From: CANJIV01 sp046330225
Lineage (GTDB): Bacteria > Actinomycetota > Thermoleophilia > Solirubrobacterales > Solirubrobacteraceae
DNA length: 64,000 nt
Reading direction: 5' to 3'
Assembly (NCBI GenBank): GCA_046330225.1
Contig: JAXLTD010000006.1
Coordinates: 1-64,000, forward strand
The notes beneath the pieces are model-generated. The model saw only the letters and a program-made list of their open reading frames with translations, was not told the origin of the DNA and did no database searches. The position numbers and the translations under genes are program-made. Shown piece after piece: positions 15,250 to 23,435 of this stretch. Position 1 is the stretch's first letter, and every line of letters begins with the position of its first letter.

Positions 15250-16229
15250 GCCGGGCCGCGTGGGGCCGGCTTCGGCTCGCGGGCGCCGCCGCCACGCTCG
15301 CGGTGGTGGTCTGGCGCGTGGGCGCCGGCCCGGTCCTCGACGGCCTGCGCACGGTCGACGCCGAGGCGCTGGCCGCCGCCGCCGGGCTCGGAGCGGTGAC
15401 GACCGTCTGCTGCGCCTGGCGGTGGAGGCTCGTCGCCCGCGGCCTGGGCGTCGACCTGCCGCTGCCGGCCGCCGTCGCGGCGTACTACCGCTCCCTCTTC
15501 TTCAACGTCACGCTGCCCGGCGGCGTCGCGGGCGACGTGCACCGGGGGATCAGCCACGGTCGCGAGGTGAGCGACGTCGGCCTCGGCGTGCGCGCCGTGG
15601 CCTGGGAGCGAGGGGCAGGCCAGGCCGTGCAGGTCGCCCTCACCGTCGCCGTGCTGCTCGTCCTGCCGTCGCCCGTGCGGCCGGCGATGCCGCTGATCGC
15701 GATCGCGGTCCTCGCGGGCGTGGCCGGGTTCGGGCTGGCGGCCCGCGCCCGCCCGGCCGGCCGGTCCCGGTGGGCGCGGGCCCGGCGGGCGGTGCGCCGC
15801 GAGTTGCGCAACGGGCTGCTCGCCGGGCGGGCCTGGCTGGGGATCGTGCTCGCCTCGGCGCTTGTCGTCGCGGGCCACGCGGCCACGTTCCTGATCGCGG
15901 CGCACACCGCGGGCGCGACCGCGCCGCCGGCCACGATGCTGCCGCTCGCCCTGCTCGTGATGGCGGCGATGGCGCTGCCGAGCGTCGGCGGCTGGGGGCC
16001 GCGCGAGGGCGTGACGGCCTGGGCGTTCGGCGCCGCCGGCCTCGGCGCCGGCCGCGGCGTCGCCACCGCGGTCGTCTACGGCGTGCTGGTGTTCGTCGCC
16101 TGCCTGCCGGGCGCCGCGGTCCTCGCGGCGGCCTCGCTGCATCGCACGCGGGCGGCAGGGCGGCTCCGGCCGCGGACCCCGGCCCGGGTCGCGGCGCTCG
16201 CGCAGGCGGACGGACCCGCCGATGCCTGA
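15243..16229 (+). CDS. UPF0104/lysylphosphatidylglycerol synthase-type membrane protein
   Basis: A 328-residue protein with about eight hydrophobic segments. It shows the family landmarks AYYRSLFFNVTLPGGVAGDVHRG near residue 80 and ALPSVGGWGPREGV near 245, as in MprF flippase domains and UPF0104 proteins. Such proteins move lipids or lipid-linked products across the membrane. No aminoacyl-transferase domain is attached. The GTG at 15243 overlaps the methyltransferase by 7 nt. In this operon it is the likely translocator of the finished product. Confidence 0.8.
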   Translation: MLSRAAWGRLRLAGAAATLAVVVWRVGAGPVLDGLRTVDAEALAAAAGLGAVTTVCCAWRWRLVARGLGVDLPLPAAVAAYYRSLFFNVTLPGGVAGDVHRGISHGREVSDVGLGVRAVAWERGAGQAVQVALTVAVLLVLPSPVRPAMPLIAIAVLAGVAGFGLAARARPAGRSRWARARRAVRRELRNGLLAGRAWLGIVLASALVVAGHAATFLIAAHTAGATAPPATMLPLALLVMAAMALPSVGGWGPREGVTAWAFGAAGLGAGRGVATAVVYGVLVFVACLPGAAVLAAASLHRTRAAGRLRPRTPARVAALAQADGPADA

Positions 16230-16911
16230 CCTGCCGTACACGCTGCTGAGCTGCAGCGTGTCGATCGACGGCTACATCGGTGACGCGACGGCGCGCCTGG
16301 CGCTCTCCAACGACGCCGACTTCGACCGGGTGGATGCGGAGCGGGCCTCCAGCGACGCGATCCTCGTCGGCGCCGGCACCGTGCGCGCCGACAACCCGCG
16401 CCTGCTCGTGCGCTCGCCCGCCCGCCGCGAGCAGCGCGCGGCCCGCGGGCTCCCGCCGACGCCGCGGAAGGTCACCGTGACCGCGCGGGCGCAGCTCGAT
16501 CCGGGCGCCGACTTCTTCACCGCCGGCGACGCCGAGAAGCTTGTCTACTGCCCGGGCGCGACCGTTCCCGCGGCCCGCGCGCGGCTCGGGCGCGTGGCGA
16601 CGGTCGTCGACGGCGGCCAGCCGGTGACGATGCGCGCGATCGCCGCGGACCTCGCCGCCCGCGGCGTGCAGCGGCTGATGGTGGAGGGCGGCGGGACGGT
16701 CCACACGCAGTTCCTGGCCGGCGACCTCGCCGACGAGCTCCAGCTCGTCGTCGCCCCCGTCCTCGTCGGCGACTCCCGGGCGCCGCGGTTCGTCCGCGAC
16801 GGCCGCTTCCCCTGGCACGCCGGCCGGCGCGCGACGCTCGCCGAGGTCCGCCAGATCGGCGACGTAGCGCTGCTGCGCTACGCGCTCTCGCCGCGGTTTC
16901 GGGACGGATGA
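16222..16911 (+). CDS. RibD C-terminal/dihydrofolate-reductase-like pyrimidine reductase
   Basis: A 229-residue reductase of the RibD_C family: CSVSIDGYIGD at the start, SDAILVGAGTVRADNPRLLVR, and the NADPH-site RLMVEGGGTVHTQFLAGDLADEL. In riboflavin synthesis this fold reduces the ribose of a diaminopyrimidine made from GTP by GTP cyclohydrolase II. Here it sits last in the PTPS-like operon (8-nt overlap with the flippase), without the RibD deaminase part. A role in reducing a formamidopyrimidine or pterin intermediate is inferred. Confidence 0.8.
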   Translation: MPDLPYTLLSCSVSIDGYIGDATARLALSNDADFDRVDAERASSDAILVGAGTVRADNPRLLVRSPARREQRAARGLPPTPRKVTVTARAQLDPGADFFTAGDAEKLVYCPGATVPAARARLGRVATVVDGGQPVTMRAIAADLAARGVQRLMVEGGGTVHTQFLAGDLADELQLVVAPVLVGDSRAPRFVRDGRFPWHAGRRATLAEVRQIGDVALLRYALSPRFRDG

Positions 16912-16927
16912 TTCGGCGCAGCCGCAG

Positions 16928-19297
16928 TCAGCCGCCCGCCGCCCGCGACCCGAAGGCGCGCAGGAAGCGGTCGCGGAAGGCGCTCATCGGCCAGACCGGT
17001 GCCCCCGGGCTCGGCCGCAGGCCGTCCTCCCAGCGCCACCCGGCGACACGGCGCAGGACCGCGGGATCGCGGGCGATGATCGAGATCGGCACGTCGTGGC
17101 TGGCGCCCTCCCCCGTGACGATCGTCGCGGGCTGGTGGTCGCCGAGGACGACGAGCACGTCGTTGGCGTCGCCGTAGCGCCGCACGAACGAGATGAGCGC
17201 ACTCAGCGAGTACTCGATCGAGCGGCCGTAGGCGGCGCGCACCCGGTCGGCATCGCTGAACAGCGCGGCCTGGTCGGACTCGTCCACGGGGACGCGGTGA
17301 AAGATCGAGCCGTCGCCGACGTCGTTCCAGCCGATCAGGCGAGGGATGCGGGTCCACGGCACGTGGCTCGAGACGAGGTCGACCTCCGCGAAGATCGGAC
17401 GGCGAGCCGGCCGGGCGAGCTCGAGCCGCTGGAAGGCCGCGAGGACATACTGGTCAGGCATCGACGCGTAGAAGAACTGCGGCCCCCGGTACCCGACGTT
17501 GCGCCGGTCATAGACCGTGTCGTAGCGGTAGAACGACGACCCCTCCGGCCACGTCCGGTCGTTGGACGGCACGTCGTCGACGGTCCGCCAGCCGGCGCGC
17601 CTGAACGCCTGGCTGAGCGTGAAGCGGTCGCTGGAGACGAGCTGGTCGTAGCTGCGCTGGCTGTCGACCCAGACCCCCGACTGCAGCGTGGAATGCGCCA
17701 GCCAGCTGATGCCGCCGAAGGTCGGCGAGGTCAGGAACGCGGTGCGCGCCGAGAAGCCAGCGGCCCGCAGCTGCCGGGTGCCCCGGTCGAGGACCGCGTC
17801 GACGCGCCGGGACAGCGGGGAGTCCTGGACCGCGACCCGCCCGTAGCTCTCGACGAACACGAGCAGAACGTCCTTGCCGCGCAGAGCGGTGAGCAGCCGG
17901 ACGCCCGGGGTGTCGCGGAAGCGGTCGTGGCGCAGCGCGCGGGCGAAGGCCTCGTGCCCCCGCAGCGCCGCCTGCACCGCGCGCACCTCGCCGGCCGCGA
18001 GGTCTGCGGCGCTGGTCGAGGCCACGGGCGCGCCCGCCGCCCGCAGGACCACCCACACGAGTGCGAGCCCGGCAACGGCGGCCAGCGCCCGTGGGCGGTG
18101 GTCCGCCGCGACGCGGGTCAGGCGCAGCACGGCCAGCGCCGGGAGGACGAGGAGGCCGATGGCGAGCACGGCCAGCAGCCCGACCACGAGATCCGCGCTC
18201 GTCCGGCCGATCGAGTCGCGCAGCGTCTCGATCCCGATCCCGGCGTAGCCCCAGTCGTCGACGGGGTTGAACGGGCGGTCGAAGGTTGCGAAGAACCCCA
18301 TGTCGAGGACCTTCACGAGGACGAGCACGCCCAGCGCCGCCCCGGCGGCCCAGGCCAGGATGCGGCGCGGAGTGCCGGGCAGCACGAGGGCCACCGCGAG
18401 GACGATGAGGCCCTCGATCGGAAGCCGCACGAACGCCCCGAGGCTCACACGGCTCAGCTGGTCCGGGGCGACGAGCGCTGCCCAGACGAGCAGCAGCGCC
18501 AGGACCGTGAGCAGCGTGGCGATCCCCGCGGGCAGGCGCGGCCGGCCCGAACTGGCCGCACCGCCAGCGGCGCCGACGGACGCCGCTTCGGGCGCGTCGG
18601 CGCACTGCGCGTGGCGGCGCGTCCACAGCCACCACACGTCGCGGCCGAAGGACTCGGCAAGCATCGCCAGCGCGACGACGAGCGCGGCCTGGGTCGCCGC
18701 CGGGGGCAGGACGCCAGCGGCGGCCACGGTGAGCACGGCGCCCTGCGTGGCGGCGACCACCTTGCGCCACCGGCGCGGAGGCAGCGGTGCGCGCAGCCAC
18801 GGCACCAGCCATCCCGCCGCGAGGAACACATAGCGGGCCGCACCGATCGCGAGCACCCACGCCCCCGCCGAGCGGGCGACGTCGACGCTCAGCACGAGGA
18901 TCAGGAAGGCGTCGACCTCGCCGTCGAAGCGCGCGCCCAACGCCGTTGCGGTGGCGGTGCGCCGCGCGACCCAGCCGTCGAGCGCGTCGAGTGCGAGCGC
19001 GACCGCCGCCAGCGACACGAGCAGCGCGACGTGCTCGCCGTGCGCGAACGAGTCGGCGACCAGCGCGGCGACGCCGACCGCAAGCGTCGCCCGGGCGATC
19101 GTCACCCACGAGGCCGGGCCGAGCCGGTCGCTGCGGCGGCGCCGGAGGCTCCAGGCCAGCGTCGCGTCGACGGCCAGGGCACAGGCGAGCCCGACGGCCC
19201 AGCCGGCCACGCCGAGACCCACGGCCCCCGCGATGGCGGCGAGAAGGAGCATCTGGGCGGCCAGCCCGGCGGCGGGACCAGCCTGACTCGCGCGCAC
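16928..19297 (-). CDS. Fusion of CDP-alcohol phosphotransferase and LTA-synthase/sulfatase-like domain
   Basis: A 789-residue membrane protein. Residues ~1-220 carry the complete CDP-alcohol phosphatidyltransferase signature D104-x2-D107-G-x2-A-R-x8-G121-x3-D125-x3-D129 between helices. Residues ~260-440 form further membrane segments. The rest is an extracytoplasmic alkaline-phosphatase-superfamily domain with VLLVFVESYGR, TSPTFGGISWLAHST, an SHVPWTR segment and the metal-binding GDH in VLVVLGDHQP. This suggests one protein that makes a phosphodiester-linked lipid and then transfers or cleaves a phospho-headgroup. GTG start. It converges on the pterin-type operon, 16 bp from its end. Confidence 0.8.
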   Translation of the reverse strand: MRASQAGPAAGLAAQMLLLAAIAGAVGLGVAGWAVGLACALAVDATLAWSLRRRRSDRLGPASWVTIARATLAVGVAALVADSFAHGEHVALLVSLAAVALALDALDGWVARRTATATALGARFDGEVDAFLILVLSVDVARSAGAWVLAIGAARYVFLAAGWLVPWLRAPLPPRRWRKVVAATQGAVLTVAAAGVLPPAATQAALVVALAMLAESFGRDVWWLWTRRHAQCADAPEAASVGAAGGAASSGRPRLPAGIATLLTVLALLLVWAALVAPDQLSRVSLGAFVRLPIEGLIVLAVALVLPGTPRRILAWAAGAALGVLVLVKVLDMGFFATFDRPFNPVDDWGYAGIGIETLRDSIGRTSADLVVGLLAVLAIGLLVLPALAVLRLTRVAADHRPRALAAVAGLALVWVVLRAAGAPVASTSAADLAAGEVRAVQAALRGHEAFARALRHDRFRDTPGVRLLTALRGKDVLLVFVESYGRVAVQDSPLSRRVDAVLDRGTRQLRAAGFSARTAFLTSPTFGGISWLAHSTLQSGVWVDSQRSYDQLVSSDRFTLSQAFRRAGWRTVDDVPSNDRTWPEGSSFYRYDTVYDRRNVGYRGPQFFYASMPDQYVLAAFQRLELARPARRPIFAEVDLVSSHVPWTRIPRLIGWNDVGDGSIFHRVPVDESDQAALFSDADRVRAAYGRSIEYSLSALISFVRRYGDANDVLVVLGDHQPATIVTGEGASHDVPISIIARDPAVLRRVAGWRWEDGLRPSPGAPVWPMSAFRDRFLRAFGSRAAGG

Positions 19298-19421
19298 CGT
19301 GCCTCCGGATAGGTAGTACGTTGGATTCGAAGCCGACTACGCTCGCGCCGACCGTTCGGTTCGACGTGTGCGGCCAGACGGAGAGGCCGATGACCGCCTG
19401 CCGCGCGCCTGGGGAGCAGCC

Positions 19422-20192
19422 ATGAAACAGGACGACCGCGCTCCGTTCGTCCAGGCCCTGCAACGAGCGCGCGTCGCAGCGTACGCCCCCGGCGAGTTCG
19501 CCGGGCAGGAGAGCTTCATGGGCGCCGCGGAGATCCTGGCCCTGGCACGCCGGGCCGGTGTCGCGCCCGGGGTCTCGGTCCTGGACCTGTGCTGCGGGAT
19601 CGCGGGCCCGGGAGTGCTCATCGCCCACGAGCTGGGCTGCACGTACCTGGGAGTGGACGCGAGTGCGAGCGCCATCGCCATCGCGCGCGAGCGTGCCCGC
19701 GGCCTGCGCTGCCGCTTCGCGGTGGCGCAGATCCCGCAGCTTCCGCCCGGCCGGTTCGACGTCGTGTTCCTGCTCGAGACGATGCTCGCGTTCCCGGACA
19801 AGGACTCCCTGGCCCGCGAGGTCGCCCGGGCGCTCCCGCCCGGCGGGCGGTTCGCGTGCACCGTCGAGGCGGGCCAGCCGCTCACGCACGCCGAGCGCGA
19901 GGCGATGCCCGATGCCGACACGGTCTGGCTCACGCCGCTGCCCGACCTGCTGGCGGGCCTGGAGCGGGCCGGGCTCGCGGTCCGCTGGCAGGAGGACTGC
20001 AGCCGGGCCCACCTGGCGGCGGCGGAATCGCTGGCCGCCGCGTTCGCTGCCGATGCCGTGGCGATCGCGGCGCTCATTGGGGACCAGGCGCTCGAGGAGC
20101 TGCTGGCCGCCCACCGGCTCTGGATCGGCTGGCTCCGGAGCGGGCGCGTGCGGAAGGTCGCTGTGGTCGCGGAGAAGACCGCCGCCTCATGA
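19422..20192 (+). CDS. SAM-dependent methyltransferase
   Basis: A 256-residue class I methyltransferase with motif I SVLDLCCGIAGPGVLIA (about residues 48-64), strand-2 acid in TYLGVDASASAI, and FDVVFLLETMLAFPDKDSLAREVARALPPGGRFACTVE for motifs IV and V. The ending LAAHRLWIGWLRSGRVRKVAVVAEK resembles small-molecule methyltransferases. ATG 19422 follows GGGGAGCAGCC, a reasonable ribosome site. It is divergent from the phosphotransferase/sulfatase fusion. The substrate is unknown. Confidence 0.8.
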   Translation: MKQDDRAPFVQALQRARVAAYAPGEFAGQESFMGAAEILALARRAGVAPGVSVLDLCCGIAGPGVLIAHELGCTYLGVDASASAIAIARERARGLRCRFAVAQIPQLPPGRFDVVFLLETMLAFPDKDSLAREVARALPPGGRFACTVEAGQPLTHAEREAMPDADTVWLTPLPDLLAGLERAGLAVRWQEDCSRAHLAAAESLAAAFAADAVAIAALIGDQALEELLAAHRLWIGWLRSGRVRKVAVVAEKTAAS

Positions 20193-20277
20193 GCTCCGGG
20201 GAGCCGCCTCGGTTCCTCCGCGCAGTTCATGCACTCGCGTGCTGTTCCTTCACGCGATCGCCTTCAGGCTCTCCGGC

Positions 20278-20388
20278 ATGCAACCAACCACCCAAGAACC
20301 CATCCACGTCACCGTCCCGGGCAGCCCCTCCGATCCGCGCTCCCCGGACACGAAACAGCCGGGAGTCGTGATTCACCACGCTGCCTAG
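20278..20388 (+). CDS. Possible 36-residue hydrophilic peptide
   Basis: ATG 20278 opens a short frame rich in Pro, Thr, Ser and Asp (start MQPTTQEPIHVTVPGSPSD), unlike the Arg-rich shadows common here. It has no evident ribosome site. It ends at 20388, immediately before the AbiEi-like fragment. The surrounding 200 bp are visibly less GC-rich than average. It may be a real small gene or simply part of a decayed mobile segment. Confidence 0.25.
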   Translation: MQPTTQEPIHVTVPGSPSDPRSPDTKQPGVVIHHAA

Positions 20389-20619
20389 CTTCATCCCGAC
20401 GATTTCACCGTGGTCGACGGCTTCCCCGTGACGTCGGTGGCCCGAACGCTCGTCGACTTGGCCGAGGTCGAGACGCGCGAGGGGCTCGTCGCGGCCTTCG
20501 CACGCGCCGGCGCGCTCGGGCTCCTCGACATGGCGGCGGTGGAGGCGTCCTTCGCCCGGGCCGAGTGGCGCCCGTCGCTGCAGATGCTGCGCGAGGTCAT
20601 GGACACGTTTTCACCGTGA
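20389..20619 (+). pseudogene. Fragment of an AbiEi-antitoxin/DUF559-type protein
   Basis: The frame reads HPDDFTVVDGFPVTSVARTLVDLAEV and continues through an ALGLLDMAAVEASFARAE helix. This matches the middle of actinobacterial AbiEi-type/DUF559 proteins (VDGxPVTSxARTLLDLA...). A stop lies just upstream in frame (20386-20388), so there is no N-terminal winged helix. The frame stops after MDTFSP, so the C-terminal nuclease-like part is also missing. It is a central scrap of a defence-type gene, left of the VapBC module. Confidence 0.6.
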
Positions 20620-20641
20620 GCAACGGTGCGCTGCGAGATAA

Positions 20642-20662
20642 GCATCATTGCTGCCATAATGC
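20642..20662. promoter_or_regulatory. Imperfect palindrome and -10 box before the vapBC genes
   Basis: GCATCATTG-CTG-CCATAATGC is an inverted repeat matching at 16 of 21 positions. It includes CATAAT (20655-20660), a good -10 six bases before the antitoxin ATG. Such placement is normal for autoregulation of toxin-antitoxin operons by the antitoxin/toxin complex. It is markedly AT-rich for this genome. Confidence 0.55.
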
Positions 20663-20666
20663 CTGC

Positions 20667-20903
20667 ATGAGCGTCGCGATCACCGTTCGAAACGTGCCCG
20701 ACGAAGTGCGCGATGAGCTTGCGGCCCGGGCCGCCCGGGCTGGCAAGTCCCTCCAGGAGTACGTGCGCGGAATGCTGATCGAGACGGCGGCGCGGCCGCC
20801 GGTCGAGGACGTCATCGCGCGCGCCCGCGCGCGAATCGCCGCGACCGGCGCATGGGTCGAGGCCGAGTCCATCCTCGCCGCGCGCGACGCCGACCGGCGT
20901 TGA
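20667..20903 (+). CDS. VapB/FitA-like ribbon-helix-helix antitoxin
   Basis: A 78-residue protein. The start SVAITVRNVPDEVRDELAARAARAGKSLQEYVRGMLIE is the ribbon-helix-helix DNA-binding module of FitA/VapB antitoxins. The charged tail would wrap the toxin. The transcript would be leaderless from CATAAT. Its TGA overlaps the toxin's TTG start, which couples toxin output to antitoxin translation. Confidence 0.85.
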   Translation: MSVAITVRNVPDEVRDELAARAARAGKSLQEYVRGMLIETAARPPVEDVIARARARIAATGAWVEAESILAARDADRR

Positions 20904-21304
20904 GCCGCCGAGTCGTCTGCGACGCATCGGCACTCGTCGCTGTGCTGGTCGACGGCGGCCCGGGCGGGCGCTGGGCTGCCCAGGAACTCTCGGGGGTCGA
21001 CCTCGCAGCACCCAGCCTGCTCGCGTTCGAGTCGGCCAACATCGTCCGCCGTCACGAGATCGCCGGCCTCATCAGCAGCGACCAGGCAGCGCAGGCGCAC
21101 GCCGATCTGCTCGACTTGGCCATCGAGTACTGGCCGTATGACGTGCTGGCGGGCCGGGCCTGGGAGCTGCGGCGCAACCTGTCCAGCTACGACGCCAGCT
21201 ACGTCGCACTCGCCGAGCTCACCGGCGCAACCCTCGTGACTCTCGACCATCGCATCGCGGGAGCCCCGGGCCTGCGGTGCCCGACCGCTGCGCCGCCCGC
21301 GTGA
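20900..21304 (+). CDS. VapC-type PIN-domain toxin
   Basis: A 134-residue PIN nuclease. The expected acidic residues are present: Asp in VVCDASALVAVL, Glu in LAFESANIV, Asp in YDASYVALAE and Asp in TLDHRIA. It should cleave RNA (often initiator or other tRNAs) when free of the antitoxin. The start is the TTG of TTGA shared with the antitoxin stop; the next upstream ATG (20852) lies inside the antitoxin gene and would add unrelated residues. Confidence 0.85.
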   Translation: MSRRVVCDASALVAVLVDGGPGGRWAAQELSGVDLAAPSLLAFESANIVRRHEIAGLISSDQAAQAHADLLDLAIEYWPYDVLAGRAWELRRNLSSYDASYVALAELTGATLVTLDHRIAGAPGLRCPTAAPPA

Positions 21305-21355
21305 CCCCCGCGGCCTGGGGCCCCGGCAGCCGGGCGCGACCGCGACCATCGGCCG

Positions 21356-22345
21356 TCAGGACCGGCGGCGGGCCGCCTTCTGCTCGCCGCCCCGCCCCGC
21401 CGCGCGCCCCAGCCGGTCCGCCATCGTCCTGAGCTGGGCGATGACCTCCGGCGGGCCGTCGACGTCGACCTCGGCACCGATCATGGCGATCCGGATGGCG
21501 AGCCACCCGGGGTCGTCGTCGGAGGCGAGGTACTCGCAGCGGTGCTCGTCGATCGGCGTCAGCGCGCCCGCGAGGTGCGGCAGCCGGGCGGCGAGCGCCT
21601 CGGCGGAGGCGTGCACCGTCACCCGCGCCTCGTAGCGGCTCCAGGCCCCCGCGATGCTCTCCTGCACGAACGCCGCCGGGTCGGCTGCCGGCAGCTCCCG
21701 CCCGGTGAAGCGCATGCCGGTCGCGGCCGGCCGGTCGACGCGGTCGGCGCGAAACGTCCGCCAGTCCTCGCGCCCGCGGTCCCAGGCGACCACGTACCAG
21801 CGCCGGCCGAGGTTCACCAGCGCGTGCGGCTCGACCTCCCGGCGTGTGCGCGTGCCGTCGCGGCTGCGGTAGCCGAACCGCACGCGCTCGCGGTCGCGGC
21901 ACGCCGCGGCGAACACCGTCAGGTGCTGGGGATCGACGGTCGGGCCGGGTGGCGCCGCCGCCACCGTCGCCGACCCGAGGGCCGCGACCCGCCGGCGCAG
22001 ATGGGCCGGGAGGACCTGCTCGAGCTTCACGAGCGCGCGAACCGAGGTCTCCTCGATCCCGGTCACCGACGCCCGCGCGGCCGTGCGCAGCCCGACGGCG
22101 ATCGCGATCGCCTCCTCCTCGTCCAGCAGGAGCGGCGGCATCGCGGTGCCGGCCCGCAGCGTGTAGCCGCCGGCCGGTCCCGTGAGCGAGTCGACGGGGT
22201 AGCCCAGGCCGCGCAGGCGCGCGACGTCGCGGCGGACCGTCCGCTCGGAGACCTCCAGGCGTCCGGCCAGCTCCCCGCCGGGCCAGTCGCGCCGGGCCTG
22301 GAGCAGCGCCAGGAGGCTCAGGAGCCGGCTCGAGGTCTCGCTCAT
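21356..22345 (-). CDS. WYL-domain transcriptional regulator (YafY/PafC type)
   Basis: A 329-residue regulator. Residues 1-60 are a DeoR/HTH_11 winged helix (LLSLLALLQARRDWPGGELAGRLEVSERTVRRDVARLRGLGYPV), about 140-210 a WYL ligand-sensing domain (the variant RRWYVVAWDRGREDWRTFRADRV), and the rest a WCX extension. WYL proteins sense single-stranded nucleic acid or other ligands and often control stress genes. It is divergent from the VOC protein at 22433, its probable target. The 87-bp gap holds the CCGTACGG palindrome at 22395-22402. Confidence 0.85.
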   Translation of the reverse strand: MSETSSRLLSLLALLQARRDWPGGELAGRLEVSERTVRRDVARLRGLGYPVDSLTGPAGGYTLRAGTAMPPLLLDEEEAIAIAVGLRTAARASVTGIEETSVRALVKLEQVLPAHLRRRVAALGSATVAAAPPGPTVDPQHLTVFAAACRDRERVRFGYRSRDGTRTRREVEPHALVNLGRRWYVVAWDRGREDWRTFRADRVDRPAATGMRFTGRELPAADPAAFVQESIAGAWSRYEARVTVHASAEALAARLPHLAGALTPIDEHRCEYLASDDDPGWLAIRIAMIGAEVDVDGPPEVIAQLRTMADRLGRAAGRGGEQKAARRRS

Positions 22346-22394
22346 GCCCTCGCGATGGTCGCGGCCATTGAGGACAGATACTGGCCTAAATGGT

Positions 22395-22402
22395 CCGTAC
22401 GG
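22395..22402. promoter_or_regulatory. CCGTACGG palindrome in the WYL/VOC divergent gap
   Basis: An 8-bp perfect palindrome lies in the less GC-rich part of the gap, flanked by two TGGTC copies (22391-22395 and 22410-22414). It is a candidate site for the WYL protein. The following GGAAGGA is the ribosome site of the VOC gene. Confidence 0.35.
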
Positions 22403-22432
22403 TCCCTCTGGTCAACGATCGGAAGGAGCACC

Positions 22433-23317
22433 ATGAGCGAGCAGGATCGCTACATCGCCGGCGTGCCGTGCTGGGTCGACACGGCCCAGCCCGACCCGAA
22501 AGCCGCAGCCGAGTTCTACGGCGGGCTGTTCGGGTGGGAGTTCGAGGACGTGATGCCCGCCGGCTCGCCGGTGCCGTACCTGATGGCCCGCCTTCCCGGC
22601 GGGGACGTCGGCGCCATCGCCGGCCAGCCGCCCGGCACGGCGGGACCGGCGGCCTGGAACACCTACGTGTGGGTGCAGGACGCCGACGAGACCGCCGCGA
22701 AGGTCCGGGCGGCGGGCGGATCGGTGCAGATGGACCCCGACGCCGCGAGCGACGCCGGCCGCATGGCGGTGTTCGCCGATCCCGAGGGCGCGGCATTCTC
22801 GGTGTGGGAGCCGCGGCGGCACCGCGGCGCCGCCGTCGTCAACGAACCCGGGTCGGTGAACTTCAACGACCTCAGCGTTCGCGACGTCGCCGCCGCCCGG
22901 GCCTTCTACGGCGCCGTGTTCGGGTGGGAGACGCTCGACCTCGGCGGCGGCCAGATGTGGACGCTGCCCGGCTACGGGGATTTCCTCGAGCGCCGGACTC
23001 CGGGGATGCGGGCGAACATGGCGCAGATGGGCGCCCCCGAGCGCTTCGAGGATGTGGTCGCGAGCCTCGTCGCGATCCCGGCAGACCAGGCGGACACGCC
23101 CGCGCACTGGGGCGTGACCTTCGCCGTCGCGGACGCCGACGCGACCGCTGCGCGGGCTGCCGAGCTCGGCGGCCGGATCCTCGCGGCGCCGTTCGACGCG
23201 CCGTGGGTGCGGATGGCGGTCATCGCCGACCCGCAGGGCGCGACGTTCACCGCGAACCAGTTCGTGCCCGAGAACAAGGACTTGGCGGCCGACGCCAGCG
23301 CCGGCGCGGCGGCCTAG
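22433..23317 (+). CDS. Two-domain VOC (glyoxalase/bleomycin-resistance-like) protein
   Basis: A 294-residue protein made of two VOC modules. The first begins GVPCWVDTAQPDPKAAAEFYGGLFGWEFED; the second NFNDLSVRDVAAARAFYGAVFGWETLDL. Each ends with an FADPEGAAFSVWEP- or IADPQGATFTANQF-type strand. This is the layout of the 27-kDa antigen Cfp30B-like proteins, whose substrate is unknown. ATG 22433 follows a GGAAGGA ribosome site. It is likely controlled by the divergent WYL regulator and is followed by a strong hairpin. Confidence 0.85.
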   Translation: MSEQDRYIAGVPCWVDTAQPDPKAAAEFYGGLFGWEFEDVMPAGSPVPYLMARLPGGDVGAIAGQPPGTAGPAAWNTYVWVQDADETAAKVRAAGGSVQMDPDAASDAGRMAVFADPEGAAFSVWEPRRHRGAAVVNEPGSVNFNDLSVRDVAAARAFYGAVFGWETLDLGGGQMWTLPGYGDFLERRTPGMRANMAQMGAPERFEDVVASLVAIPADQADTPAHWGVTFAVADADATAARAAELGGRILAAPFDAPWVRMAVIADPQGATFTANQFVPENKDLAADASAGAAA

Positions 23318-23340
23318 GCGAACGGCTGGGTCCGTCCGCC

Positions 23341-23368
23341 GGGGAGCGCGCCTGCGGGCGCGCTCCCC
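23341..23368 (+). terminator. Hairpin terminator after the VOC gene
   Basis: GGGGAGCGCGCC pairs with GGCGCGCTCCCC over 12 bp around a 4-nt loop, 24 nt after the VOC stop and before the ArsR operator. No U-tract. Confidence 0.75.
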
Positions 23369-23412
23369 CGGGCCGTCTCCGGCCGGCGCCGCGCCCGTGC
23401 CAGCCATGCCTT

Positions 23413-23432
23413 GCGCAAGTGTATGCTTGCGC
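23413..23432. promoter_or_regulatory. ArsR-type operator GCGCAAG-N6-CTTGCGC with -10
   Basis: A perfect 7-bp inverted repeat with a 6-bp spacer lies 3 nt before the regulator's ATG. The overlapping CTTGCGCAAG (23410-23419) is itself a palindrome. TATGCT at 23422-23427 sits 8 nt before the ATG and would give a leaderless mRNA, so a bound regulator dimer would cover the -10 box. Confidence 0.65.
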
Positions 23433-23435
23433 GCG

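Noticed and set aside
17508..20114. 868-codon minus-strand frame
   Set aside because: It is a shadow of the CDP-alcohol phosphotransferase/sulfatase fusion in another frame and of the plus-strand methyltransferase; the sequence is low-complexity Arg/Ala/Gly.
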